This document shows, piece by piece, positions 1-8,431 of a stretch of DNA of 64,000 bases; positions within the stretch are counted from its first letter, which is position 1, and each line of letters opens with the position of its first letter. The DNA lies in contig CAVPTL010000020.1 of NCBI GenBank assembly GCA_963708725.1, positions 1-64,000 on the forward strand, written 5' to 3'. The notes below the pieces were generated by a model. That model was not told the origin of the DNA, did no database searches, and saw only the letters and a program-made list of their open reading frames with translations. The stretch is from CAVPTL01 sp963708725 (lineage in GTDB: Bacteria > Actinomycetota > Thermoleophilia > Gaiellales > JAICJC01). The position numbers and the translations under genes were made by a program.

Positions 1-1
1 A

Positions 2-267
2 CGGCGGTTGGAGCGTGCCCACGTGGCGAGCGGGGACACCACCCGCGAGATCGACCTGGTCGAGGAGGTCGCGCGCGTCGTGGGAGTCGAAGCCGTGCCG
101 ACGGTACTGCCCCCGCACGCCGACGCAATCAGGCGCTAGGGCGACGACGAGGGTTCCGAGACACGTGGTCGACGTGCTGTGCGGCGCGGGCCTGTCGGAG
201 TCGGCCACGATGTCGTTCCGGACGACGCCATGCCCGATCGGCTTCGCCTCCCTGAGGGTCTCCCGCG
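2..267 (+). pseudogene. pheT: pheT internal part, cut by window edge and frameshifted
   Basis: This stretch encodes recognisable phenylalanyl-tRNA synthetase beta-chain sequence, but in changing frames. Frame 2 reads DTTREIDLVEEVARVVGVEA (the B5-domain region) and stops at a TAG at 137-139. Frame 3 then gives HVVDVLCGAGLSESATMSF (about 165-218). Frame 2 resumes with DDAMPDRLRLPEGLP (about 220-264). The downstream reading frame at 268 is frame 1. At least three indels would therefore be needed within about 130 bases. The N-terminal part lies outside the window. PheT is essential, so a sequencing or assembly error near a contig end is more likely than a true pseudogene, but the sequence alone cannot decide. 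Confidence 0.7.
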
Positions 268-1020
268 TTGGCTGCGGTGCGCGTCGTGAATCCGATGAGC
301 GCCGAGCAGACGCACCTGCGCACGTTGGTGTTCCCGGGGCTTCTGACCTCGCTTGCGCGCAACCTGAGCGTCGGAGCCGACGCGGTCGCGCTGTTCGAGG
401 TCGCCCAGGTGGTGCTCCCGTCCGACCAGCCGATCCCCGAACAGCCTCAGCGGATCGCCGGTGTCATGACCGGCCCCGGAATCGAGTTCGGGGACATCCG
501 TGGCGTGGTCGAGACGCTGTATGCGGCGCTCCACCTGGAGCTTTCGGTGAAACGCGCCTCCGAGCCGTTCCTGCACCCTGGACGCTCGGCGCAGTCCGCG
601 GCCGGCTTCTTCGGCGAGCTGCACCCGTTGGTCGGCGAGGCCTTCGGCGTCGAGGTGCCGGTCGTCGTCTTCGAGTTCGACCTGGCCACCCTGGCCGCGG
701 CGCAGACTTCGGTGGTGATGCATCGCGATGTCACGAGCTTCCCATCCCTGAGGCAGGACATCGCGGTGGTGGTCGGCGACGATGTCGCCGCCGGTGACGT
801 GGTCGCCGCCGCCCGGGCGGCCGGTGGGGCATTGCTCTCGCGAGTCGAGGTATTCGACGTCTATCGCGGCGATCAGATCGGCGCCGGCAAGGTCAGCCTG
901 GCACTGCACCTGGTATTCCAGGCGCCCGACCGCACGCTCACCGACGCCGAGGCCGATCACGCGCGCGGCGAGATCGTCACCGCGCTGCAGTCGCAGTTCG
1001 CGGCCGAGCTTCGCGGTTGA
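268..1020 (+). CDS. pheT: Phenylalanine--tRNA ligase beta subunit, C-terminal part
   Basis: This is the intact C-terminal 250 residues or so of PheT, which with PheS charges tRNA-Phe in the cytoplasm as an alpha2beta2 enzyme. The VVNPMSAEQTHLRT segment near the start is the conserved B6/B7 core motif (NPLS-E-LR). The last 95 residues or so are the ferredoxin-fold anticodon-binding domain, with the typical FPSLRQDIAVVV entry and FDVYRGDQIGAGKVSLAL strand. The ATG-type start given here is only where the open frame begins; the real protein starts upstream of the window and is interrupted by frameshifts (see the preceding entry). Only one base separates the stop from the stop of the convergent small gene at 1022. 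Confidence 0.85.
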   Translation: MAAVRVVNPMSAEQTHLRTLVFPGLLTSLARNLSVGADAVALFEVAQVVLPSDQPIPEQPQRIAGVMTGPGIEFGDIRGVVETLYAALHLELSVKRASEPFLHPGRSAQSAAGFFGELHPLVGEAFGVEVPVVVFEFDLATLAAAQTSVVMHRDVTSFPSLRQDIAVVVGDDVAAGDVVAAARAAGGALLSRVEVFDVYRGDQIGAGKVSLALHLVFQAPDRTLTDAEADHARGEIVTALQSQFAAELRG

Positions 1021-1021
1021 G

Positions 1022-1348
1022 CTAGACGACGCCCTGGGTGTGGACGGGCTTGATGTCCGACACCCGGCGGGTCAGCGTGAGCGTTCCAATCACGCCGACC
1101 GCATCGAGGGTACCGAGCCGTTTTCGACACAGCTCCGGCGCTGAGCCGTAGCCAAAGTTCCGGGCCGACCGAAACCGGAAGACGCCACTGCGCCAGTCGA
1201 CCTCGTGCCAGGGATTGAGCGGGCTGAGGGCGAGCGCGGTCTCCTCGGACTGGTTGGCGTCGCGGAGCTCCAGGTGGAGGTAGATGCTCGACCAGTCGTC
1301 GGGTTGCCGGGCGACGATCGCGTCCCACTGCTCGGTCAGGGTTGCCAT
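1022..1348 (-). CDS. Hypothetical protein, 108 aa
   Basis: I do not recognise this protein. It is a soluble-looking 108-residue protein with no signal peptide or membrane segment. It is rich in alternating hydrophobic and polar residues (for example YLHLELRD near residue 22 and GVIGTLTLTRRV near residue 86), which suggests a small beta-rich fold. It starts at ATG 1348 (MATLTEQWDAIVARQPDDW) and ends one base from the pheT stop on the other strand. It lies downstream of the copper-type gene at 1377-3839 on the same strand (28-base gap), so it may be co-transcribed. The coding call rests on the open frame and typical third-position GC. Confidence 0.6.
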   Translation of the reverse strand: MATLTEQWDAIVARQPDDWSSIYLHLELRDANQSEETALALSPLNPWHEVDWRSGVFRFRSARNFGYGSAPELCRKRLGTLDAVGVIGTLTLTRRVSDIKPVHTQGVV

Positions 1349-1376
1349 GCTCGGACAATCGTACCCGCACCCGCAG

Positions 1377-3839
1377 TCAGTGCGGCGCCACCACCGGCGG
1401 GGCGGAGTTGAACTTACTCTCGTGCTGGGTCATGAAGTGCGCGGCGGTGATCATTCGCAGGTGCTGGACGAGGTTTGTGCGCGGGTCGACCCACAGCCGG
1501 AAGAACACCGAGGCGGGATCGGCGCGCGTTCCGGGGATGACCAGCGTCAGCACCCGCTGGCCGGGAGTCTCGGACACCAGGTGCGCGGCGATCGCCCGGG
1601 GCGCCCAGAACGGATCTGGCACCGGGCTGCCACCGCCGGGGCCGAGCGACTGCTTCTTCCACGAGCCGTCGGGCTGCTGGATGTACTCGGTGTTTCCGAT
1701 CAGAATCTGTTGCGCACCGCCGTGGACATTGACCGATACGCGGTTGGGGGCCTGACTGACGAAGGTCGTGGTCACGCTGCGGGTCGGGCTGGATGCGAGC
1801 ACCTGGTCGGACTGGACGCTTTTGAGGGAACGGTAGGAGCGAGCGGTGGCCCTGAGCTTGCCCGGGGCCGCAGGCGAATCGGCCGCCGGCAAATCAATCA
1901 CTGCTTTGGACGCTGAGCCGCCCGGCCGCAGCACCTTGACGGCGAGTCGCGACCGACCGGCGGGTACCGCGGCCATGTAGCAGGCCGGCGTCTTCGCGCA
2001 GGGCAGCGCCAACCGGTGGTCGACCAGCACCAGGGCATTGGGCACGCCGAGCCCCGACGGCGCGATCAGGATCACGCGCGCAGTGTGGCTGCCCGAGCGC
2101 TGCATGCCAACGGCGAGCGATCCGGCCTCCTCGGCGGCCACTGCTCCGGTGCGGGTCGGCTCGGGGGGCGGCACCGGTGCGGTGCTTGGCGGCCCGATCG
2201 GCGTGGTGGCGGTGCCTGTGGATCCGCCGGCCCGTACGGTGATGAGGGCCTGGCCCGGCCCGACATTGGGGAGCACGCCGGCGTAGCTGTCACCGAAGGG
2301 GGCAAGGGCGGCGGTCGATTGGCCGCCTCCGGCCGAGCGCACCGTCACCAGGATCCGCTTCGGGTGTCCGTTGGTGCGGACAGCGACCAGGTTCGGCCCG
2401 GCGGTGCCCGGCCACAGCGAAAGCTTGCCACCGCCTTCCAGGTCGAGCGTGGCCGGCCCGCCCGCCGGCGGGGGAGCCGCGGACGTTGCGGCGTAGCTCG
2501 GTGAATTCGCGGGCGGGAGGTTCGTGAGCACGGTGACCGCGACGATCAGCGCCGCCATCAGCCCGAGCTCGATCAACCCTCGGCGATGGATCTCCGAGAA
2601 CCGCTCGAGTCCTTTTCGGTTTCGGTATCCCAGTGCGATCAATGCGATCAAAAGCAGCGTCTTTATGATCAAGAGCCGACCGTAGGAGGTCGTCCACACC
2701 TGTGACACCGATCCGACCTCCCACAGTGCCCGAACGCCGCCGGTGACCGCCAGCACCACCACCGATACCAGAGCGATCGCCGAGAAGCGGGTAACGATCG
2801 CCGTGCGGGTACGTCGCTGCTCGTCGCCGGTGAGCCCGCGAGTGGCGTGGGGTGTGACCCAGACCAGCTGGGCGAGGCCGCCGATCCAGACGGCCGCGGC
2901 GGTCACGTGGGCGGCGTCGATGATGATCGTGAGCAGCCCGTGGCCGGGATCGCCGGCGTGACCTGAGATCCCGGGGACGACCACCGCCCAGGCCCCGAGC
3001 AGGATCGCCACCGGTGCCAGCGCCAGCGCGGCGACCCGCGAACGGCGACGCACAAGGACGATCGTGGCGGCCACCACGGCAAACGCCGCCGTGATATCGA
3101 TGCCGCGCCCAAACTCGCGCCCGAACCGGGTCGCCTGGAGGGCCGAGCCGACCGGGCCACGGTGATCAAACGCCTCCCAGAATGACACGCCCGCGACCTC
3201 AGAGCCCTGCACCGTCAGTGCGACCCACCCACCGCCGAGCATCAACACGGTGGCCAGCGTGAACAGCTGATTTGCGCGATTGGACTCGCGCAGGTCGGCC
3301 ATCCGGCGGCGCTGGGGCTCGAGCCGCTCGGCGATCGGCGCGAACACCACCAACCGAAACACGATCCCCCCGATCACGAGGAGGAGCCCTGTGAAGTACG
3401 CGAATCGTGCGATCAGGTAGCTCCAGTCGATCGGTGTCGACTCGGTGGTCGCCGCCTGGGGCGCCGGCCGGCCTTTGCCGACCCCGAAGGCCAGAACGCC
3501 GGCCACGATGTGGCCATCGGTCGAGACCACGCGCCAGCGGATGGTGTAGTCGCCGTCCGGGAGATCGGGCAGCAGTCCGATCACGAGCTGGCGCGCATTT
3601 CCCGCGGCGGTGTGGGCCGTCCCTTGGGTGACCGATTTCCCGGACTGGTCGACCACCTCGGTGCCGTTTGCGACCGGCTGGACCGACTGATCAAAGGTCA
3701 GCACCACCTGACGAGGGGGCTGTGCGACCACGCTCTCGGCCTCGGGGGTGGAGGTGAGCAGGGTCGCATGTGCCTGCGCCGTGGCCGGCAGCAGCGCAAA
3801 CATCCCAATCACGATCAGCACACGCGCGGTCACGCGCAT
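1377..3839 (-). CDS. CopC-CopD copper-resistance fusion with C-terminal LolA/LppX-like domain
   Basis: An 820-residue membrane protein. The start at ATG 3839 is chosen because it begins a signal peptide (MRVTARVLIVIGMFALLPAT...) and follows a GGAGG ribosome site; the open frame extends further upstream but that part overlaps the neighbour gene. After cleavage at AQA-H the mature chain begins with His, the usual Cu(II) ligand of CopC, followed by a CopC beta-sandwich (about 24-120). Residues about 135-440 form a CopD membrane domain with about eight helices. A Pro/Ala-rich linker follows. The last 150 residues (RSYRSLKSVQSDQ... NTEYIQQPDGSWKK...) resemble the LolA/LppX lipoprotein-carrier fold. 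The likely role is periplasmic or extracytoplasmic copper binding and import. The tail domain is the unusual part and its assignment is weaker. Confidence 0.82.
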   Translation of the reverse strand: MRVTARVLIVIGMFALLPATAQAHATLLTSTPEAESVVAQPPRQVVLTFDQSVQPVANGTEVVDQSGKSVTQGTAHTAAGNARQLVIGLLPDLPDGDYTIRWRVVSTDGHIVAGVLAFGVGKGRPAPQAATTESTPIDWSYLIARFAYFTGLLLVIGGIVFRLVVFAPIAERLEPQRRRMADLRESNRANQLFTLATVLMLGGGWVALTVQGSEVAGVSFWEAFDHRGPVGSALQATRFGREFGRGIDITAAFAVVAATIVLVRRRSRVAALALAPVAILLGAWAVVVPGISGHAGDPGHGLLTIIIDAAHVTAAAVWIGGLAQLVWVTPHATRGLTGDEQRRTRTAIVTRFSAIALVSVVVLAVTGGVRALWEVGSVSQVWTTSYGRLLIIKTLLLIALIALGYRNRKGLERFSEIHRRGLIELGLMAALIVAVTVLTNLPPANSPSYAATSAAPPPAGGPATLDLEGGGKLSLWPGTAGPNLVAVRTNGHPKRILVTVRSAGGGQSTAALAPFGDSYAGVLPNVGPGQALITVRAGGSTGTATTPIGPPSTAPVPPPEPTRTGAVAAEEAGSLAVGMQRSGSHTARVILIAPSGLGVPNALVLVDHRLALPCAKTPACYMAAVPAGRSRLAVKVLRPGGSASKAVIDLPAADSPAAPGKLRATARSYRSLKSVQSDQVLASSPTRSVTTTFVSQAPNRVSVNVHGGAQQILIGNTEYIQQPDGSWKKQSLGPGGGSPVPDPFWAPRAIAAHLVSETPGQRVLTLVIPGTRADPASVFFRLWVDPRTNLVQHLRMITAAHFMTQHESKFNSAPPVVAPH

Positions 3840-3883
3840 GGCGGCAACCTCCAGTCGAGCCGAACTCCGAGAACGTCGTGGGT

Positions 3884-4396
3884 TCAGGCTCGCGCGGGCG
3901 GCGCGCGCGGCGACGCGGCAGAGGGGTGCAAACACCGGCGCGGCGCGGTCGAGGTCGCGGGGATGTGAGCGACGGCCTGGCCGAGTGCGTCGGCGAGCGT
4001 TTGTGCCATCGCCGCCAACTTCGAGGACACCCACGAGTCGGTCATGTGGAGTACCAATGCGACCACGAGCGCGAGCGTCGCGTGCAGCGCGAGCGCACCG
4101 GTGACTCCCACCCCGGAGTGGACGCCTGCGGCCACCAGCAGGAGGTGGGCTGCGATCTGGGCGGCCAGCAGCACCGCGGCGGTCAGCCATACCGCCGGTG
4201 GCTCGGGCGCCACCGTGCAGGTTCGCAGGTATCGGCCGACCGTCGCACCGACCATCGTCACAGCCAGCGCGGTCGCGCCGGCCACGATCGCCCAGCGTGG
4301 ATCGAGGATCAGTGCCGGTCCGCCATGAGCCGCGATCGCAGCAGCCGTCGTGAGCGTGGCGGCCAGCGCGCGGCGGATAAACAGGGTGCGCTGCAC
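3884..4396 (-). CDS. Multi-pass membrane protein, 170 aa
   Basis: A small membrane protein with about four hydrophobic helices (around residues 8-25, 33-52, 66-90 and 98-120), followed by an Arg/Ala/Pro-rich cytoplasmic-type tail. No family could be named. It lies 44 bases upstream of the CopC-CopD gene on the same strand and is probably co-transcribed with it, so a link to copper handling is possible but is only inferred from position. The start at ATG 4396 (MQRTLFIRRALAATL) is the first in the frame and puts basic residues before helix 1, consistent with an N-in topology. Confidence 0.6.
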   Translation of the reverse strand: MQRTLFIRRALAATLTTAAAIAAHGGPALILDPRWAIVAGATALAVTMVGATVGRYLRTCTVAPEPPAVWLTAAVLLAAQIAAHLLLVAAGVHSGVGVTGALALHATLALVVALVLHMTDSWVSSKLAAMAQTLADALGQAVAHIPATSTAPRRCLHPSAASPRAPPARA

Positions 4397-4431
4397 GTGC
4401 GGAGTATGGCAGAGGGCTGTAGGGTTCCCGG

Positions 4432-5631
4432 GTGATGGAGCAGGGCACTCTCGAGCGACTTGCTGAGCTTGCGGTCAAGTTCGGCGCCAACGTTCAGCCA
4501 AACCAGCAGGTCGTGATCGCGTCTGAAGTCGGCAAGGAAGCGCTGACGCGGGCGGTCGCCGAGCAGGCCTACCGAGCGGGGGCGCTGCACGTCAGCGTCG
4601 AGTACGGCGACCCGTGGATCAAGCGGGCTCGGATCGAGCATGGGATCGACGAATCGCTGGGCTACGGCCCCGACTGGGTACGTGCTCGCGTGCGCGAGCT
4701 GGGTGATCAGCACGGTGCCACGATTGCACTCGCCGGTCCGGCTCAGCCCGGGGTGTTGGAGGGGCTCGACAGCGACCGGCTGGCCCGCGATCGGCCGCCG
4801 GCGGCCGAGGAGGGCATTCGCAATCTCACCGAGAGGCTGACGAACTGGTCGGTCGTGCCCTCGCCAACCGCTGGCTGGGCCGCCCAGGTGTATCCCGACC
4901 TGGAGCCCGAGGCCGCGCTCGAGAAGCTGTGGGAGCAGGTGGTGTACATGTGCCGGCTCGACAGCGCCGATCCGGTTGCGGCCTGGGAGGAGCGGTTCGT
5001 CGAACTCACGAAGGCCAGGGACGCGCTGGATGCACGCGGCTTTGACAAGCTGCACTTCGAGGCGCCGGGTACCGACCTCACGATCGGCCTCCTACCCTCG
5101 AGCGTCTGGTGGACGGGCAGCCTCGTGACGTCGTCGGGAATCGTGCATCACGCCAACATCCCGACCGAGGAAGTGTTTACGACCCCCGATCCGCTGCGGG
5201 TGGAGGGGGTCGTGCGATCGACCAAGCCGCTCGAACGCGAGGGTCAGATGATCCTCGGGCTCGAGGTCGAGTTCTCGGGTGGCAAGGCGGTGCGCATCGA
5301 CGCCGATCAGGGTGCCGACGTGATCCGGGGCTACGCCGGGCGTGATGAGGGTGGTTCGCGTCTGGGAGAGGTCGCGCTGGTTGACGGCAGCGGCCGGATC
5401 GGGCCGCTCGACACGGTCTTTTGGACGACGCTGATCGACGAGAACGCCGCGAGTCATATCGCCCTGGGGCAGGGTTTCGATTGGGCGGTGGGCGAGTCCG
5501 ACCGCGACCGCATCAACCGCAGCCACGTCCACATCGACTTCATGATCGGCTCCCCCGAGATGCTGGTCACCGGCATCACCGCCGACGGCGAGCGCGTGCC
5601 CGTGCTCGACCGCGGCGCCTGGCAGGTTTAA
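4432..5631 (+). CDS. M29-family metalloaminopeptidase
   Basis: A cytoplasmic aminopeptidase of the AmpS/aminopeptidase T type (MEROPS M29), which removes N-terminal residues from peptides using two metal ions. At about 400 residues it has the family length. The signature ligand regions are present: NIPTEEVFTTPDP (glutamate), an acidic EVALVD segment, NAASHIALGQ (histidine) and the C-terminal SHVHIDFMIGSPEM (His and Asp ligands). It starts at GTG 4432 or ATG 4435. A TAGGGT box lies only 6 bases before the GTG, so the message may be leaderless, which favours GTG. It is transcribed divergently from the copper genes and convergently with the CBS protein. Confidence 0.9.
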   Translation: MMEQGTLERLAELAVKFGANVQPNQQVVIASEVGKEALTRAVAEQAYRAGALHVSVEYGDPWIKRARIEHGIDESLGYGPDWVRARVRELGDQHGATIALAGPAQPGVLEGLDSDRLARDRPPAAEEGIRNLTERLTNWSVVPSPTAGWAAQVYPDLEPEAALEKLWEQVVYMCRLDSADPVAAWEERFVELTKARDALDARGFDKLHFEAPGTDLTIGLLPSSVWWTGSLVTSSGIVHHANIPTEEVFTTPDPLRVEGVVRSTKPLEREGQMILGLEVEFSGGKAVRIDADQGADVIRGYAGRDEGGSRLGEVALVDGSGRIGPLDTVFWTTLIDENAASHIALGQGFDWAVGESDRDRINRSHVHIDFMIGSPEMLVTGITADGERVPVLDRGAWQV

Positions 5632-5648
5632 CTCGTCGCGCTTCAGGG

Positions 5649-5679
5649 TGAATAAATGGTGCCTGGCACCATTTATTCA
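5649..5679. repeat. 31-bp dispersed palindrome, copy 1
   Basis: A perfect inverted repeat: TGAATAAATGGTGCC, a single central T at 5664, then GGCACCATTTATTCA. It lies between the convergent aminopeptidase and CBS-protein genes and supplies the TGA stop codon of the CBS protein (complement of 5677-5679). Near-identical elements occur at 42961-42991 and 48807-48837. In RNA it would form a 15-bp hairpin on either strand, so a bidirectional terminator role is plausible, although there is no U-tract. Confidence 0.85.
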
Positions 5680-6135
5680 GGCGGCGCCGGTGCGCATGCG
5701 GTGGATGGTGGCGATCACTTCGGCGGGGTCGAGATCGCCATCGCCGCCGAACGCGCCACCGCGGAGCCGCATCGACGTGTAGGTCATGAGGTCGCGCATC
5801 GACACCAGGCCAATCACCGTGCCGGACTCGTTGACGACCGGCAGGTGCCGGAAATGTCCATCGACCATCAGCGCCAGCGCCTCGGGAATCTCGGTGGACG
5901 GCGTCGCGGTCAGCACATGCCGGGTCATGCGGTCTTCCACCGGGGTGCCGGGATCCATGCCGTCACTGAAACAGCGAAGCAGATCGCGCTCGGTGATCAC
6001 GCCGACCAGCTCGTCGCCGTCCATCACGACGGTCGCGCCGGTCTCGGCCTCGACCATCCGGTGTGCGGCATCGCCGATCGCGCTATCGGGCGCCACGGCG
6101 ACGATCTCGGTCGACATCACATCGGTCAGCTGCAT
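5677..6135 (-). CDS. CBS-domain pair protein
   Basis: A 152-residue cytoplasmic protein made of two tandem CBS domains (about residues 4-62 and 68-125). Each has the usual pattern: VMSTEIVAVAPDS then LVGVITERDLLRC, and MTRHVLTATPSTEI then VIGLVSMRDLM. Free-standing CBS pairs bind adenine nucleotides and act as energy or ligand sensors. No catalytic domain is attached. It lies 27 bases downstream of the E2 gene on the same strand, so it is probably the last gene of the pyruvate dehydrogenase transcript. Its stop codon lies inside the 31-bp palindrome. Confidence 0.88.
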   Translation of the reverse strand: MQLTDVMSTEIVAVAPDSAIGDAAHRMVEAETGATVVMDGDELVGVITERDLLRCFSDGMDPGTPVEDRMTRHVLTATPSTEIPEALALMVDGHFRHLPVVNESGTVIGLVSMRDLMTYTSMRLRGGAFGGDGDLDPAEVIATIHRMRTGAA

Positions 6136-6162
6136 GACTCAACTCTACCGGTGAAGCGGGAT

Positions 6163-7428
6163 TCAGGCGAGCAGCATCGATGGCGCCTGGAGGTTGCGCT
6201 TGATCGATTGCAGCAGCCGCGCTCCGTCGGCGCCGGAGCAGGCACGGTGGTCACAGGCGATCGTCACCGTCATGATCTCGCGCACCACGATCGCGCCGTC
6301 ACGCACCACCGGCCGTTCGACCGTCGAGCCGACCGCCAGGATCGCGGACTCGGGCGGGTTGATGATCGCCGAAAACGACGACACGTCCATCATCCCGAGG
6401 TTGGAGATCGTGAACGTGCCCCCTTCGATTTCGGTCTGCTTCAACCCACCGGAGCGCGCCCGGCTGCCGAGATCTCGGGTGGCGACTGCGATTTCGCGCA
6501 GACTTCGCATGTCAGCGCCCCGCAGTACAGGCACGATCAGGCCGTCTTCGAGGGCGACTGCGATGCCGATATTCGCGTGCGGATGATAGGCATGGCGTCC
6601 GTCGACATATGAGCGATGGGCCTGGGGATGCTCGATCAGTGCCATCGCGCAGGCCCGCACGATCAGGTCGTTGATGCTGATCTTCTCACCGGCCGCGGCG
6701 AGGCCCTCGTTCAGCTCGGCCCGGGTCTGCCCGGCGCGGGTCATGTCGATCTCCGAGGACAGGTAGAAGTGGGGGACGGTGGTCTTCGACTCGGACATGC
6801 GGCGGGCGACGGCCTTCAGCATCGGCGTCAGGTCACGCAGCTCGTCCTCGTCGCTGGACGCGACGAACGCGGGCGCGCTCGGAGCGGGAACAGCCGCGGT
6901 CGCCGCGGCGGCCGGCGCTGCACCACCCGCCTCTATCGCGCGCTCGACGTCGGCCTTGACCACCCGGCCGTCTGGACCGGAGCCGCGCCCGGCGAGGGTC
7001 GAGATGTCGATACCAGCGCGATCCGCCATGCGGCGGGCGATCGGGCTGATCCGAAGCGTCTCGGTGGCGGCGTTTCCATTGCCGGAGGGGGCCGGCTCGG
7101 CGGCGGTCTGGGTGGGCTCGGGGATCGGCGGCTCGGCGGCTGCCTCCTCGGCGGGAGCCGCTGCTGCGGGCAGATCGGGGACGTCCTCGCCCTGCTCGCC
7201 GACGAGTGCGATCGGCGCGCCCAGCGCAACCGTCTCACCGTCGCCCACCAGAATCTTCAGGAGCGTTCCGTCGGCGTAGGCCTGGAACTCCATGGTCGCC
7301 TTGTCGGTCTCGATCTCGGCGAGCACGTCGCCCTCTTTGATCGCATCGCCCTCTTGCTTGAGCCAGCGGCCGATGGTGCCTTCCTCCATCGTGTCGCTGA
7401 GCCGAGGCATAACCAGTTCTTCCGCCAT
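6163..7428 (-). CDS. pdhC: Dihydrolipoamide acyltransferase (E2) of 2-oxoacid dehydrogenase complex
   Basis: The E2 core of the complex, which moves the acyl group from lipoyl-lysine to CoA. It has one N-terminal lipoyl domain with the acceptor lysine in EIETDKATMEF (K43), an Ala/Pro/Glu linker, a peripheral-subunit-binding domain (RISPIARRMADRAGIDISTL...) at about 125-165, and a C-terminal catalytic trimer-forming domain. ATG 7428 is chosen over the adjacent ATG 7431 because AAGGGGAG ends only one base before the latter. The C-terminal active-site motif is DHRACSGADGA: the catalytic His is kept, but the HxxxDG aspartate is Ser. The gene follows E1 beta by 10 bases. Acetyl is the likely substrate, although other 2-oxoacids cannot be excluded. 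Confidence 0.9.
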   Translation of the reverse strand: MAEELVMPRLSDTMEEGTIGRWLKQEGDAIKEGDVLAEIETDKATMEFQAYADGTLLKILVGDGETVALGAPIALVGEQGEDVPDLPAAAAPAEEAAAEPPIPEPTQTAAEPAPSGNGNAATETLRISPIARRMADRAGIDISTLAGRGSGPDGRVVKADVERAIEAGGAAPAAAATAAVPAPSAPAFVASSDEDELRDLTPMLKAVARRMSESKTTVPHFYLSSEIDMTRAGQTRAELNEGLAAAGEKISINDLIVRACAMALIEHPQAHRSYVDGRHAYHPHANIGIAVALEDGLIVPVLRGADMRSLREIAVATRDLGSRARSGGLKQTEIEGGTFTISNLGMMDVSSFSAIINPPESAILAVGSTVERPVVRDGAIVVREIMTVTIACDHRACSGADGARLLQSIKRNLQAPSMLLA

Positions 7429-7438
7429 CATTCTCCCC

Positions 7439-8431
7439 TTACGTGATCCCGCATTCGCGCAACAGATTCCGCGCTGCAGCCTCGATTTTGGATTCCAGCG
7501 GCAATGCGGCCCGCTCCAACGGCTTGGCGTACGGCATCGGCACCTCGGCCGATCCGACGCGTTCGACCGGTGCGTCGAGATCGTCGAAGCACACGCGCGA
7601 TATCCGGGCGGCGAGCTCAGCGCCCACCCCGTAGGTCGACCAGCCTTCCTCGGCGATCAGCGCACGGTTGGTCTTGCGCACCGAGGCGGCCACGGTGTCG
7701 ACATCGAGGGGACGCAATGAACGCAGGTCGACCACCTCGACGGCGAGACCGTCCTGCGCCAGTCGATCGGCGACCCGAAGCGCACGCTGGACGGTGTAGG
7801 AGTGCGCCACGATGGTGAGGTCGGCGCCCTCGCGGACAACGTTTGCCCGACCAAACGGCACCGTGAACTCGGGGTCATCGGGAATCGATCCGGTGACGTT
7901 GTACATGACCAGGTTCTCGCAGAACAGCACGGGGTCGTCGTCGCGGATTGCGGTCTTCAGCATGCCGTATGCGTCCGCGGGGTTGGCCGGTGCGACGACC
8001 TTGAGGCCCGGGCAGCCGGCGAACCACGCCTCGAGGCTCTGGGAATGCTGGGCTGTGAGCTGAGCGCCGGCGCCTCCGGGAGCGCGGATCACGAGCGGGA
8101 CGCCGACCGTGCCGCCGAACATGTACCGGATCTTGGCGGCGTGATTGATCACCTGATCCATGGCGGTCAGGATGAAGTTGATCGTCATGATCTCGATCAC
8201 CGGCCGCAGACCGAGCATGGCCGCCCCGATGCCGGCTCCCACGAACCCTTCCTCGGAAATCGGTGTTTCGCGGACGCGGCGCGGCCCGTACTTCTGCCAC
8301 AGCCCGGCGGTGACCTTGTAGGAGCCCTCGAACCGGCCGATCTCCTCACCCATGAGCAGCACCGACTCGTCGCGGGCGAGCTCGTCGTCGAGCGCTCGCC
8401 GCAGCGCCTCGCGGTAGGTCAGATCGGCCAT
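7439..8431 (-). CDS. pdhB: 2-oxoacid (pyruvate) dehydrogenase E1 beta subunit
   Basis: The beta chain of the thiamin-diphosphate E1 component, which decarboxylates pyruvate (or a related 2-oxoacid) and passes the acyl group to E2. It has the standard 330-residue length, with the transketolase pyrimidine-binding domain first (MADLTYREALRRALDDEL, LLMGEEIGRFEGSYKVT, then GFVGAGIGAAMLGLRPV) and the transketolase C-terminal domain after about residue 200 (VEVVDLRSLRPLDVDTV). Its start overlaps the end of the E1 alpha gene by 13 bases, giving translational coupling. The operon order is E1 alpha, E1 beta, E2, CBS protein. Confidence 0.93.
   Translation of the reverse strand: MADLTYREALRRALDDELARDESVLLMGEEIGRFEGSYKVTAGLWQKYGPRRVRETPISEEGFVGAGIGAAMLGLRPVIEIMTINFILTAMDQVINHAAKIRYMFGGTVGVPLVIRAPGGAGAQLTAQHSQSLEAWFAGCPGLKVVAPANPADAYGMLKTAIRDDDPVLFCENLVMYNVTGSIPDDPEFTVPFGRANVVREGADLTIVAHSYTVQRALRVADRLAQDGLAVEVVDLRSLRPLDVDTVAASVRKTNRALIAEEGWSTYGVGAELAARISRVCFDDLDAPVERVGSAEVPMPYAKPLERAALPLESKIEAAARNLLRECGIT

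Noticed and set aside
136..960. Long open frames on the minus strand opposite pheT and similar long shadows elsewhere (for example 4309-5055, 5656-6612, 7802-8755, 32875-34338 and 54424-55566)
   Set aside because: They lie opposite well-identified genes, have low-complexity Arg/Gly/His-rich translations and no ribosome sites; they are a GC-rich codon-bias artefact.
3840..4490. N-terminal extension of the CopC-CopD frame by 217 residues
   Set aside because: The extension is Arg/Gly-rich, overlaps the membrane protein gene at 3884-4396, and a signal peptide with a good ribosome site starts at 3839.
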